A stretch of 64,000 nt of DNA from Rhyacophila brunnea (Eukaryota; Arthropoda; Insecta; Trichoptera; Rhyacophilidae): contig JAGYXB010002001.1 of NCBI GenBank assembly GCA_022495005.1, positions 89,541 to 153,540 of the forward strand, in the 5' to 3' direction. The stretch's first letter is position 1, and each line of letters opens with the position of its first letter. This document shows, one piece after another, positions 1-12,438 of this stretch. The position numbers and the translations under genes are program-made. The notes beneath the pieces are model-generated. The model was not told the origin of the DNA. It made no database searches and saw only the letters and a program-made list of their open reading frames with translations.

Positions 1-777
1 ACAGCTGATTGCTATTTAGCCTCAAACATAATCGCTAAAATGGAAGAGAAAAACACGAATATATGAAGGAAGCGTGGTTAAAATGCTTCCGCAATCTCTT
101 TGAACATGGAAAAAATTATTCAAAGAATAAAAATATAAAAAGGAAACACGGTGAAAGATACAATCTCAAGAAATCAATTGTAATTTTCCAACTTTCTTAA
201 CAGAATTCTTAAAAATATATTTTTTCATTTTTCCCTATGAAAAACTGCTCGGCACGTCAGACAGTCGAAAAATAATATTTAGGAAATTTTGGCACGCGTA
301 CGTAAAAAGGTTCGCCAACCCTCCACTAGGGTTATGGTACTTTACGAGGAATGGTTGGGAACTTGATATGATTTCGATTCGAGGGATAGATAATTGACAT
401 GTAGGTAGGTAGGTACTTCATTTCATTTACAGTCGGGTCCGACCAAAGACATTTGTTTTTAAACGAATTTACATCATTTTTATATGGTGACTATTATAAT
501 ACAATACACGGCTATAGATAGAATTTGTGTTTAACATAATGGCGAGCTCGTAATTACAACACGCTCTATGGCCCGAAATAAACAGGCTTGAGAAAGCTAC
601 ACTTTGAATGGAATCTAGTTCGTCTTAGCAAAAGTAAACGAAAATAAAAAACAGTACCTACCTTTTTACGAAATTGATGTAGGTTCCTCATAAAAATATT
701 ATGATATATCGGAATCTATAAATAGTACTTACTAGTCATAGGTAATTTTAAAACCTGTTAAAGATATATTTAAAATA
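1..777. other. No recognisable feature
   Basis: AT-rich sequence; only a short GTAGGTAGGTAGGTAC repeat near 400. No convincing exon on either strand. Confidence 0.5.
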
Positions 778-1175
778 GCTTATAATCAGTATCTTTAGAA
801 TTATCTTCAAATGTGTTAATCGTGCCCATTTTTTGAACAATAAAATGCCTAATTCTTGTCAAATTTGGGATCACAGAGATTATAAAATATATTTTTTTAT
901 TGTAAATATTTCACTATATAATGTTAACATTAATTTTACGAATGATTTTATAAATGCGTTTAAAAATCAATAAACCTAAAAAATCTTAACACCAGGTTGA
1001 AAAGAATACTATTTTATGTAATAAAAATACTTTATGCACTCATCAAATGTTTAAAATAAATATAAAGGATAATAAGGCTTCAAAATTTTATAAATAGATT
1101 ATCTACAACGTTTAAGGAATGTCGAGGGTTATGCTCTGAAAATACCACAAAAGCTCCATTTTGACCTACGCTGAG
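778..1175 (+). repeat. Solo arm of the fold-back element
   Basis: The stretch from GCTTATAATCAGTATCTTTA to CTGAGCATGT matches 42148-42599 in the same orientation, with small deletions. There is no opposing arm nearby. Confidence 0.8.
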
Positions 1176-1680
1176 CATGTGGGTCGTTAAGTCTATTAAA
1201 TCGTTTTCTCTCGCTCGGCGACGCTCTAACTACGTCATATTTTCCGTCAAAACTACGAGTATCTCACTCACAAAATTCCTTTGGTCACAATATTATGACA
1301 TGACAAAAGGATCGCATTCCACAGAGCGGAGGACGACGCTGAGTTTCGTGGTTTTAGAACCTCAGTCATCGGTACGAGTGTAGCTCTACTGAATTATTTT
1401 GATGGTGGGTGACCTGCGACAGGGGGTGTCACAAGAATAAGAAGATTGATACCTACCTTTAATATGATCGAAAATTTTGAATCACTAATTTATCACTAAT
1501 TTAATTCGCTCTACTTAGGTATCCCGTGTGTTGCTCCTGCCACGCTCATTAATTTGTTTCTCTTAACATTCCAAGGTTTCCACAACTCAGGTTTTACCAT
1601 TCATGATATCATTTTCAAACAGTTACTAATTTAAAGTATCAGTTTATATTATATTCGAACAAAGGAATAAATAGTTTTTG

Positions 1681-1960
1681 CCGTATTTTGTCCAGGGCCT
1701 TGCTTGCTCAAACAAAGAAAATGGGCCGTGGTTCGCTGGGTACAAAATCTCCCGAGCATCTATCTCTACGTTCTACTTACTTACCTACCACTATTCTGGA
1801 GGCACGGTGGGGCCAAGTGTCCGCTGTCCGTCGTAGCGCGGACGTAAAAGAGGGGTTGGGGTGTATTCGCGTCCCCACAACCCCCCCGGCTTTTAGGTCC
1901 ACAGTAAATTCAGAGCAGGGCTATGCTAGCCATGGAACACTAAGTATATATTTATTTTAG
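1681..1960. other. GC-rich segment with one open frame
   Basis: An open frame on the plus strand (about 90 codons) covers a GC-richer stretch including GGGGTGTATTCGCGTCCCCA and CCCCCCCGGCTTTTAGG. No motif recognised; likely a repeat fragment. Confidence 0.3.
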
Positions 1961-2446
1961 CAGCTTTAGAATATTATTATACAAATTTCAGTTGAATTTG
2001 ATAAGTAAGCATTGACTTACTTATGGCTTTTTGGACAAAAAATCGTTAAAAATATGTTGCTCTCCGATTAAAAAAAATACTTGTAACCGGTATTACAACC
2101 AAAATGGTGAGATGTGTGGATGGCTGATTAATTGAATTATACCAGGACAGACGCATATATACAAAACTCAATGTTAGAATAATAAGTCAATGATATTAAT
2201 AACACACAAATAAAAAGTAACGCAAAACAATAATCAAAGTGAGCAAAATCTGAAACAAAACGCATCAATATTAATACTATCGACCGAAGGTACTTGATGG
2301 AATTTGAATTTAAATCCTTTAGAATTTAACTGTTATGATTGAATAAATTCTGACAATCGCTTCCGCTACTCTAATTTGTTTTGACAACAAAACCTGAATA
2401 TCGAAAACTGTGTTACCCTTATAATACTGAGTGGTATAATTGCTAC

Positions 2447-3182
2447 TAGGGATTCCAATTCCGGGATCCCGAGCTATTTTCGATACCCCGGAATGATACC
2501 CATGAATCCCGTGATTGATAAACATAATCCCGAAACTTTCGGGATTGATTTTTTATCAATTTTTATGGAAAATAAAATATAAACGAAAATATAACAGAAA
2601 AAATACTTTTAATAACAAATAACTACATTAGAAATAAACTGAGTTTGAATAAAGTTTGATTTATACCCATGTGTAAGTTGCCGATTCATTTTATTTTTTC
2701 ACATAAATTAATAAAAATGAGAAAGATTGGAAAAAACAATGCTTCGCACTTTTAACAAAGTAATTCCACCATGATCTCATACGTTTTACGGCAGTTTCAT
2801 ATTTGGCTGACTAATTAGATTTATGAAGCGGAAAGGCCATAAGTACACTATGATTATTGGAATTACTATTTTAAATCTCGCTAATTCATTTATTAGGTCT
2901 TTACTATCAAACACAGCAATTTCATATTAAATTTACTCCATTAAACTTATGTATTTCCAAGATTGAACGTAGATATACAATGTTAACAATAAATGTCTTA
3001 AATAGTATAAATTATACTTGATTTATTTTTGACCGATTTTATCAATGTTATTAAATTTGTAAATATAATTTTTTTATATTAACAATGGAAAAAAATGCCA
3101 ATCCCGGGACCAGTCCCGGGATTGTCAAATTGTAATCCCGAAATCCCGGGATCAGAATTTTGGCTCGGGATTGGATTCCCTA
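2447..3182. mobile_element. TAGGGA-ended hAT MITE, copy 1
   Basis: 736 bp, TAGGGATTCCAATTCCGGGA at one end and GCTCGGGATTGGATTCCCTA at the other. The flanks are ATTGCTAC (2439-2446) and ATTGATAC (3183-3190), 7 of 8. The subterminal regions are rich in repeats of the palindrome-forming CCCGGGATT motif. No coding frame. Confidence 0.88.
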
Positions 3183-3483
3183 ATTGATACAGTATTAAAT
3201 GCATATAGTAGGTACGTAATTAGTTAGTTTTACATGACCTCGACATACTATGTTGCTCTGTTAAGTAAAAAGACAAACTATTGTGTAAAATTATTGGATT
3301 TTTTTGACATAATTTTACATAATACAAGAGAAAGGGTAGTTTAAAACTTGGGTTGTCACTGATACAACAATTTCACTAAAACCAAAAACTGTCTTTTTAT
3401 TCAGCAGGGCAATATGCACCAGGCCCTTCGCCCGTTGTTTTTAAATGTCTTTGTGGCATATTAATAATAGAAACCCGTCTATA

Positions 3484-4313
3484 TGTTACGCCCGAATGTG
3501 TGAAATTGCGTATTACATGAAATCGGCAAAATTTTGCCTAATTCATGAAAAATGAAAGCCCGTTGCCTTATTCGTGAATTAGGCAAAATATCTGCCGAGT
3601 GCGTGAATCCGGCAGTAATTTTTCTGCCTAGTTCATGCATTGGGCAAATTAGATATTGGCGCTCCGGTGGTGTTTCTTGCAACTAAACCAAATGTGTCAA
3701 ATTCTCATGCATTGTTCAAAATAGATGGTGGCGCTCCGGTGGTGTTTTAACTAACTAATTTAACTAAACTAATTTAACTAATCAAACTAACCAATTGTGT
3801 CAAGTGTCATTGATTATATAGAAATATACCAATCAATAACTACAATGACGTTCATTTCCATTTACTATGCAAAAAAAAATCTAGAACTATAATATGATAA
3901 TGGAAGAATTTTATTAAAATGTATTTTCGCTATTTGATTCGTGCTTGGGTATCAGGCAATGGTCGATTGTTTGTTTGTGATAGTATGATTTGATAGTTTG
4001 TTGACAGTTGCTAGCTAACCTCATAACGGACATTCAGTTGAATTCAGAATTACAAAACCTAATCTAACCTTATATTATGTTAAGTAAGTATTATTATATT
4101 ATGTCCAATTATAACTAATAAAACCATCCGTATTAAATTTACTTTTTCTATTGTCGTGTTGACAGCTTAAGAATACCATACCCTGCCGAATTCACGCACT
4201 CGGCAGATACTTTGCCTAATTCATGAATAAGGTAACTGGCTTGCATTTTTCATGAATTAGGCAAAACTTTTCCGATTTGATGTAATACGCAATTTCACAC
4301 ATTCGGTGTAACA
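3484..4313. mobile_element. Long-TIR element (TGTTAC...GTAACA)
   Basis: The terminal inverted repeats are about 140 bp: TGTTACGCCCGAATGTGTGA on the left, TCACACATTCGGTGTAACA on the right, continuing through TTTGCCTAATTCATGA and CTGCCGAGTGCGTGAAT. It is flanked by TATA. Inside, GGCGCTCCGGTGGTGTTT occurs twice about 70 bp apart. No coding frame; superfamily unclear. Confidence 0.8.
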
Positions 4314-4374
4314 TATATAATAGGTATCGCCAAGTTTAGCCCTTCATTCCAAATAACTTGATCATCTCTGTGCT

Positions 4375-4592
4375 ACAGCGTTTGAAACTTCAAACGTCGA
4401 CATGGCATATCCCCGTGGACGGTCGTAATTTGGCTAGGCCGTCATTGCGGCAGCCCTGGAGAAGTCCCCTAAGGGCTCCGCGGTTACCGGGCAACTGCTG
4501 AATCCGACAAACGCCAACTGCCACCCCTGCCCTGCCACCACACTGACGAAACAAAGCCGACTTGATTATCTGAAAGCCCTGATCGAACTCTG
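4375..4592 (+). pseudogene. GC-rich coding-like remnant
   Basis: One frame reads AVIAAALEKSPKGSAVTGQL then LNPTNANCHPCPATTLTKQS and RLDYLKALIEL before TGA, with composition far from its surroundings. It looks like the C-terminal end of a retroelement protein, but I cannot name the family. Confidence 0.35.
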
Positions 4593-4918
4593 AAGATGGA
4601 AATAATAATAGTTTCCCGTGGATTCTTAGCTTTGCGGTTATGGAATTCTAGGATTTTGATCTAGCTGAAGATTCATAATTAATAATCATCCTCCTTCCAG
4701 CATTTTTCCTTCACTGTAAGACATATTATGAATCCCTTTGTTTGTCCCAATTTTCAAGATCAGGCAATTCTTTTATTTGCCTTTAAAATGTAATTGATCG
4801 ACAAACTGACTATGTTCATTGTGAATAGGTACAGCCCCGAGATTTAAATATTGTTATAAACTCTGTTATTACAAATGAAATTTTACTCATATTTTTTTGT
4901 CTAGTACCAACTAGGTAC

Positions 4919-5498
4919 CAGTAGCGAGTAGTGGAGGCAGCGTGTTAAGATTCGATATAAATAGTACACACTAAACTTTGTCAGTCATACTTCTTTATTT
5001 TCATTGAACTAATAATACAATTTGCCGATGGCGCAGATTAGTTTTTAAAATTCAATCAAACCTTGCCTAAACCAAACCATAATGGTTTAGGTATGCTATG
5101 GGTGATCTGACATAATATTGCACACTTTTCAGTCATATTTATTGGTTTTCGTTGAATTCAGATTACATATTACAGATGATGTTGGATAGTTTTTAAAAAT
5201 TCATTATTCCCTGTCTCATCCAAACCATAATCGATAAAAAATATTCTTCTATCTATATAATATCTAACATTATGTACGGTTTAATTGTATAATTTTAGAT
5301 ATTTGATAGGTAAACGAATATTGTTTGACTATTATCTATTATGGCTTGGATTAGGCAGGGTTTAATTTAACTTTAAAAACTAAGAAACACTATCTAAAAT
5401 TAGATATTGTAGTCTTAGTTCAATAAAAACAAATAGGTTTGACTGACAAAGTTTAGTGTGCACTATCTATGTCGGCTTACCTCCACCCTTCGCCACTG
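4919..5498. mobile_element. CAGTGGCGAAGG-family hAT MITE (intact)
   Basis: 580 bp, left end CAGTAGCGAGTAGTGGAGGC, right end TTACCTCCACCCTTCGCCACTG. Perfect 8-bp duplications CTAGGTAC at 4911-4918 and 5499-5506. The TIR continues inward for more than 100 bp through CACACTAAACTTTGTCAGTC. It is the reference copy for 23251-24126 and the split copy at 52981-56471. Confidence 0.92.
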
Positions 5499-5994
5499 CT
5501 AGGTACTATTCAATATTATACCAACATAAAAGCATATAAGAAATTACACAATTGGTAGCACTTTCTTGATTATTAATTTAGTAGTAACAATAATTATTAT
5601 TGCAATATTCTCTCAAGATTGCAAGATTGCAAGATTCTGCAAGATTGATCTCGGGTTTTAGTCAATAAATAAAAAAATAACATTAATTTTAAGATCTTCT
5701 TATAGGTTAAACGTTTCTACTTGTATTATTTGATAATTAACCATTTTTTATTTAATGAACAATACGTAAGATTTAAGAATTTAGAATTCATTACATACTA
5801 CACAATAAATTATTAATCAACAAAATGTTTACTATCCGTGAAATGTCTTCTGATAATCAATATCTAGGAATCAAATAAATTATTGTAGGTATTCATTGTA
5901 AATACATTGATTCGAAATTTAAAAAGAATGTCACCAATATTAACGGAATTTGAGATAATACCTCAGACGCAGGGTTATTAAGAAATTTTTAATT

Positions 5995-6145
5995 AAACAT
6001 ATTATGCATAATTGGTTTAGTACTTTGTCCGGAATGCGATGGATACGGGTTCAAATTTCGCCCCGAACCAATATTTTTTTTTAATAATATGATGTATGTT
6101 TCTTAGGAGTTTCAAATTTTGCATATTATTATTCTACTTATATGA
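5995..6145 (+). mobile_element. SINE family A relic
   Basis: A tRNA-like head with TACGGGTTCAAATTTCGCCC, followed by a GTATGTTTCTTAGGAGTTTC tail. Confidence 0.5.
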
Positions 6146-6284
6146 ATTACTTTATTATAAGTAAAGTTGTTAGGTTTAGTTAGTTCTGGTATCTGGAATA
6201 TGTCGATAATATAAGAGTGTTGAAAAGTGAGTGAAAAAAAACTTATGTCAGTTTGCCTCACTTACATGACTTACATTCATTGTC

Positions 6285-6690
6285 GGTTACATGTAAATTG
6301 TACGTGAAACATTTCACCATGGCACAATTCGCCGTGAGTTTTCTTATCGGAAAGAGATGACCGTATACTATTCGGTCTCCAATTTTATTATATTAAATAT
6401 GAACGTTAATTCAATTATCATAGCTGATTTTGGCAAAATTCATGAATTATTCAAGAATGAAAATCTAACCTAACCTAACCTAATAAATAATCCAGTATAT
6501 CGGCTATTTTCAAAATTTGTTTGCTGCTGGCTTCCTGTAAACGTAAACCGACAAGAACCGTGTTTTATTTAGACATGATTTTATGTCAGTACTATACGAC
6601 CCTCAGAGGTTGGACAGTCTTTAATATACGGACATATATTTCCGATACTACATTTCAAGGTGAAATGTGATACGGCGAACGTATATTAAC
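6285..6690. mobile_element. (CCTAA)n-bearing TIR element, copy at 6.3 kb
   Basis: GTTACATGTAAATTGTACGT, GAAACATTTCACC at one end and GGTGAAATGTGATACGGCGA at the other. The inner part has CTAACCTAACCTAACC at about 6470. It is the reverse orientation of the copies at 10347 and 63033. Confidence 0.75.
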
Positions 6691-6699
6691 GCTTTCGCT

Positions 6700-7924
6700 G
6701 CTGAATAGATAATGAGATTTTAATTGCCCCCTTTAAAATGCACGTTAATTACATCGATCGGCCACCTGGTCATTACGCACCGTGTGCGTCTTCCGCGTCC
6801 AAAGTATTAACAAAATAATGGTTCTTATAATGTTAATAACAGTTGGTGGCCGATACGTGGTCATCTTCATTCAAAATCATCTAGTCGCCACGACTAATCG
6901 TACGAGCTTTATCTAAGCTTCTATGTACATATGTAATAGTTAGAGGTGTATTTATTATGTATGTATGCTTTATTATTTGACTTTTATTTGAAGCATTCTT
7001 TTGAACTCTAGGTTAGCTGGTCACGCTGTATCTACCGTACATGGCGTTTATTTACTTAGTAATTTATATTGGCATTTAGATTTTGATAACCTACGGCTAT
7101 CCTGTCCCTTAAAAATATTCACAGATCCAGAAGGTAAACATTATTAATGTTACGATACACATCTGTGGATCGCCAGCTATTCTGGTTATAGTTAAAACAT
7201 CTCTATGTCCGCACGAAACGAAATATTTTACATAGCAGTGGCGGGTTTTCATGAAACAGAAAAGACTGTCACTTCACCAGAAAGTATCAACATCTTAAAA
7301 AGATACGTATTTTTCACAATCGGAAAGTTAAAAATTAACCAAAGATTTTTTTAAATCTTGGCAACATATCTGTCTATCCGCCGGGTCTCGACGTATCTAA
7401 AACTTTCACTGATCTCAGAGTTTATTGAAAATATGCAGAAATAAAATAAATATGTGCATACTTGTAAACGATTGCTGGGTATGGGTGATTGTTTCGTCAA
7501 AAATACCAGAATCTTAAAAACGTACATATTTTGTGTTCAGGATGGATAAAATCAAAGTATAAAGAGATCTTTGCAACATAACTAGGTATTACTGTATTCT
7601 CATAATTATTTTAACTTTCAGTGGTCGTTTATCGAGTAGGTAACTTTTTCGTAAGGGGGTCTCCAAACCTGTCAGAACCTCGGGTCATTGCATAACTAAA
7701 TTACCACTGCTGCTGGGGTTGAAAATACTGGGGCTACAAAGCAGATTTCTGTACTAACTTTCCGTGGAGAAACGTCATGGTGGTTGGCCCAGAATGTAGA
7801 AAAGAAATTAGCAGTCCTTGGGAGAAAAAATAATATTGAATAAATATAAAAAAAATCTTTGTAATTTCACGTATACTTTTCATAAATAAATATTACTTCA
7901 TCAAAGAAAGGTACGATAACTAAA
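6700..7924. other. No recognisable feature
   Basis: AT-rich single-copy-looking DNA. I see no exon, tRNA or inverted repeat that I can support. Confidence 0.4.
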
Positions 7925-8400
7925 ATAATAAGACCGCTCACATGGACATTGAAAGATATAAGTTCGAATCCCAATCGTTTCAACTGTTTTTTAAAGGTTT
8001 TTAAAAACTAGGTATATTCAATAATGACAATGAAACATTCTTAATCTTGTGTGCGTAGGTATATTCAGTATTAATATAATTTAAAAAAATATTCGCTGGT
8101 ACAAAGACGGTGTCAATTAATTCAATTAACACTGGTCACCCATTTATAATAATTTAATATCATTACTACATACCTTGATATAAATATTACAAATCTGGTT
8201 TCCCATACATTGGAGGACTTTGGATCGATTCACATATCTTCAAGAATAATATCATTATCATAGCCCAAATCTCACTCGGTCCAGATTTTTTCCCAGGAAA
8301 TTTTCTAATAAGTAGTTATGTTTCTAAGGTTTTTTAAAAATATATATTTTTAATAATATGAATCTAACATTCTTAAACCCTGTTAAAATAGACTATGTTA
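7925..8400 (+). mobile_element. Two SINE relics in tandem
   Basis: AAGTTCGAATCCCAATCG at 7971 is a B box, followed by a GAAACATTCTTAATCTTGTG tail at 8031. A second tail (GAATCTAACATTCTTAAACC) lies at 8360. Confidence 0.5.
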
Positions 8401-8874
8401 TTAAGTTTAGCATAAGTTGGTGCTACGTGAAGACTAAAATTTGGAGAGCTCATGGCGTCGGTTAGGAATCAAGATAAGGAGATATTATTGGTATCTTAAA
8501 TCAAACAACAAAAGCCGTGTGCTAACATTGAATCCAATTTAAGAAGCGCGTCAGATACACACTAGTTAATTTCGTCGTAATTGGGTAGGATGCAGGTGGT
8601 TCAATTATTGGTAAGCACATTGGCCCAAATTCGATGTCCCACCCGGTGTCTAATTTTTTTCAGAAGATATTTTCTGGTAGACATGTTTTCAAATTACGTA
8701 TGCAATGACTTCATAATATTGGTATTACTGTAAAGTAGAAATATCAAACAATTAAAAATACTAATTTGTGTAATTTATTATAATACAATATATTCCATTA
8801 TGTTAGAAATATTGCTTTGTTCCGTGTAGACTTTCCACTGTGGCAAACTTTAATAAGGGTAAAGTGTATAATTA

Positions 8875-9040
8875 AATCGGCACGTGGACGGTCCCCGGAC
8901 TCTAAGGTCCTGCCCACCTTTGGCATCCGGTCCTCTCGCTGCCCTCCGGCCCTCCTACCTCTTCGCTTTGACCAGCCCTGACGGAGGTTTAGCGGACTGC
9001 GTCCGAATAATGTACACACCGGAAGGTGTACGATAGTCAT
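8875..9040 (-). other. GC-rich segment, coding-like on the minus strand
   Basis: The minus-strand frame contains LFGRSPLNLRQGWSKRRGRR then AGGQREDRMPKVGRTLESGD. GC-rich island in AT-rich DNA; probably a retroelement piece. No family recognised. Confidence 0.3.
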
Positions 9041-10346
9041 GTTCCATTTGCAATATTTAATTTAAACGATCTCGATGACACATTAGGTAAGTAGTATTGA
9101 TCTTGAAACGAACCTTGTATTTAAAATAATGAGTATGAAACAAAACGCGGAATTAAGAACCTTATTATATACATGAAAAGCTTTTGCAACAACTGGGAAA
9201 GCCTGAAATGAATCAATTATGCATGGAGGGAACCTATTGTGTGAAAAGATCTAATACTCTGGCTAATGATGGTGCTGTATGATTATTTATCTGTGACTGA
9301 TGTCAAGTTTTCCATTACTATGCGTATGTGAGGTCCCTTGGTACGTGGGTATATTTATTTCTCTGTATTAAGTCAAGCAACTTAGTCAATTTTATTATGT
9401 TCCAAAGATTGGTTAAATAATATTAAAAAAAAGAGTATGTATACACTTTTGGTCGCCTAGCTGTTAGAAGCCGTCTCTGAAATCTTCGATTGTGGGTGGC
9501 AAACAATGCATCTGTTTTTTTTCAATCTGTAATTTGATTCAGTGCATGTACTAAATTGCAAATTTAAAATAAACTGTTACCATAATATCGAGCTAACCAT
9601 AATATCCGCTTAGGAGCGACAACGGTGCGTCGTTGAAAGCGGGCCAAATAGGTAATAAATGAATTTTGAATCAACCTCTCTTGATATGCGTTACCGGCCG
9701 GAGTGCATACTTATTGCGTTAAGGCTATACTTCAGTTGAAGCATGGTCTAAAAAGATCGTGGCTAGGCGATGCGCGGATTTTTCAAATGACGCGTGCCGA
9801 CCGAATTATAATTTGTCATATAAATCCAACATGCGTACATTTAATGTTCTGTTTATTGTTATATTAGTAACAATAATAATATATTCATTGACATGTTTTC
9901 TTTTTCAAGTAAGTGGGTAACGTTTTTTAGTCATCTTTACACGATTTAAGAATTAATACTCCCGTCGCCATCACGAAACAAATTGACGTGTTCACAGCTC
10001 GACTTTCGTTCTCCGATTGCCAGCGAGTCCAAAATTTCGTCGCGCATATAGTTGAAAACTATTTGCCGTTTCACTGAAGTTTGCTCTTAACGGCTTGTAG
10101 AACAGTAGTACCTGTTTCGTTGACATTAATTTTGTTGTTTTAAGACATTGATTTTATCAACTCGACTCGAATTCGGATGGCATATAGCTGGACTATACAT
10201 GCCGTCTTGCTTTGACATTTCTCACGCGCACTTGTTAAAAGAATTTAATGCAGTGCAAAGTGGTATCTAATATCAACATTAACAAATCTGTAAATACGAT
10301 GTAACATTTTGCAAGCGTCGATGGCATTTCGATTTTCGTGTCCGGA
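9041..10346. other. No recognisable feature
   Basis: AT-rich sequence with a few CG-containing patches near 9600-9800 and 9960-10030. No open frame or repeat boundary that I can support. Confidence 0.4.
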
Positions 10347-10761
10347 AACTTGTACGTATGCAGTTCGCCGTATCAGACTTCACCGTGAAATGTTATATCG
10401 GAAAAATATGACCGTATATTAAAGACCGTCCAATCTCTTTGGGTCGTATAGTACTGACATAAAATCCATGTCTAAATAAAACACGGTTCTTGTCGATTTA
10501 CACTTTACAGGAAGGAAAAAATTTTGAAAATAGCCGATATACTGAATTATTTGTGTTAGGTTATATATATATTTAGGTTAGGTTAGGTTTTCATTCTTGA
10601 ATTCATCAATTTTTCCAAAATCAGCTATGAAAATTGAATTAATGTTCATATTGAATCTAATAAAATTGGGGACCGTATAGTATACAGTCATCTCTTTCCG
10701 ATTGAAAGCTCACGGCGAACTGTGCTACGGTGAAATGTTTTACGTACAGTTTACATGTAAC
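10347..10761. mobile_element. (CCTAA)n-bearing TIR element, copy at 10.4 kb
   Basis: ACTTGTACGTATGCAGTTCG at one end; GGTGAAATGTTTTACGTACA at the other. The internal TTAGGTTAGGTTAGG lies at the homologous place. It aligns to 63033-63441 along its whole length. Confidence 0.8.
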
Positions 10762-10844
10762 TTTTAATTTTAACGGTTTACATTATTGATTTTTAGTATT
10801 ATTGAGTTGTATTCTAAAAAAAATGGTGTCTTGAATTCAGCGTT

Positions 10845-10880
10845 AATAAATAAATAAATAAATAAAAATAAATAAAAAAG
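10845..10880. repeat. (AAAT)n microsatellite
   Basis: AATAAATAAATAAATAAAAA tract. Confidence 0.85.
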
Positions 10881-11951
10881 CCTTTTTATTTCTTACAAAC
10901 AAAAGTAAATGACAGTTAATTGACTATATATAATGAATATATATATAACCTATGATTATATCTATTATGTATATATTATTACTATAATTCATTGTTAAAT
11001 TAAATTATGTAATTGATTGATTTATGGATGATAATATATACTTACTTCAAACTGTGAAAGATACATATTACATTGTATAATTATGTATATTATACAATGT
11101 AACATAATGTGTTAAAAGATAGAGACAATATTATATCCGATTTAGCTATCTGACTTCTTATGTTAGAACTATAAAAGTTATACATATAATAAATCTAGTG
11201 ATACATTCTGTGTCTAAGTGTAATTAATTGTATTATTCAATGGAAAATGTAATAATTATTTTTAATTTTCTTACAATAATGGCCGTCGAGAGTTCCTAGA
11301 TCAAAGTGTAAAGGTGTAAGTACCTACCTACTCTTGCGCGGAGGGCTTCCCTGAAATGTCCGTAGAATCCTGGACAGGGGGCAATGGCAAAAGTAGTAGC
11401 TTGCTCATCTTTACCAGGGTTGCTTGCCTACCTTACAAGTAGTTTTCAAGCATATTGCCTTTGGGCCTTAGTGCCCCCAACATCCCCCCTCCCGATTCAC
11501 AAAGTTGGCATTTGATACGTTTCGCGCTATCGAAATTGTTGACTAGAGAGGATTGCTATGTACAGTATGACAGCGTTGATTAGTCCTGCGGGGATGTTAC
11601 TAGGCGTACATTTTTTTCTGCCTGTTGTAACTCATAGACGTAGCGTCGTTTGTCGGGCTATATTAATATCAGATATCAAATAACTTTATTCGGCACTTGA
11701 TCGCTTGACAGGGCACTTAAATCTTGGGTTGTTTACCCTGTCACACACATAAGGATTTTATTTAATGAATTTCATTTTTTATAAATGCTCACCTTATACT
11801 TATGTAATTTTACATTTTCCAAAAAATTAAGCCTGAAATGCGCACGAGTTTTCTTCGCTGTTTCAACTTCCAGCATTATATTAAGTAGATGACAGATGAA
11901 CAAAACAAATGAAGATATCATTGCTGTCATTCACATTTCGTTGGTTAATTT

Positions 11952-12438
11952 CAGTGACGTCCCGTTGCGGTAGGCAGATTGAGCGTCGCTTTAGGGTCGG
12001 CAGTTACTCGAAGGGCGGCAAATCGACGAGTATCATTAGGTATATATAGAAATAGGTACCTAAACTTAGTAATAACGGAGATATCTTTCCATTAAAGAAT
12101 TCAGCTCACTGGTTTGAAACAAAATGTATGTATAATTAACATGACAGGTTTAACAGGACTGTATTTTTTGTCGGATTCGCGGTGTCTAGATTACTTCCGT
12201 TGTCCTTGGACGTCACGTCCTTGATGATCAGCAATGACACGTGCAGATTTGCAAATTATATTTGAATATTATAGGAAGGTGCATACTTACCTAATAATTA
12301 ATGTATCCAAATATGTTTGCCAATGTATCTATAATGTATCCATACAACACATTTCTTAGATATTGGAGTCATGAAAGGATGATAAAAATACTGTAAGTAT
12401 AAAAAAATGGGGCGGCATTTTGTCTAGGGACGTTACTG
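11952..12438. mobile_element. CAGTGACGTCCC-ended hAT MITE, copy 1
   Basis: 487 bp, CAGTGACGTCCCGTTGCGGT at one end and TTGTCTAGGGACGTTACTG at the other. Perfect 8-bp duplications GTTAATTT at 11944-11951 and 12439-12446. The subterminal GGGCGGCA motifs recur in all copies. Confidence 0.92.

Noticed and set aside
2319..3682. CCCGGGATT-rich clusters as a CRISPR or regulatory array
   Set aside because: No regular spacing with unique spacers; they are subterminal repeats of a hAT MITE, and the genome is eukaryotic.
6465..6485. A true telomere or telomeric end
   Set aside because: Only a few CCTAA units, recurring at the same place inside dispersed copies of one element.
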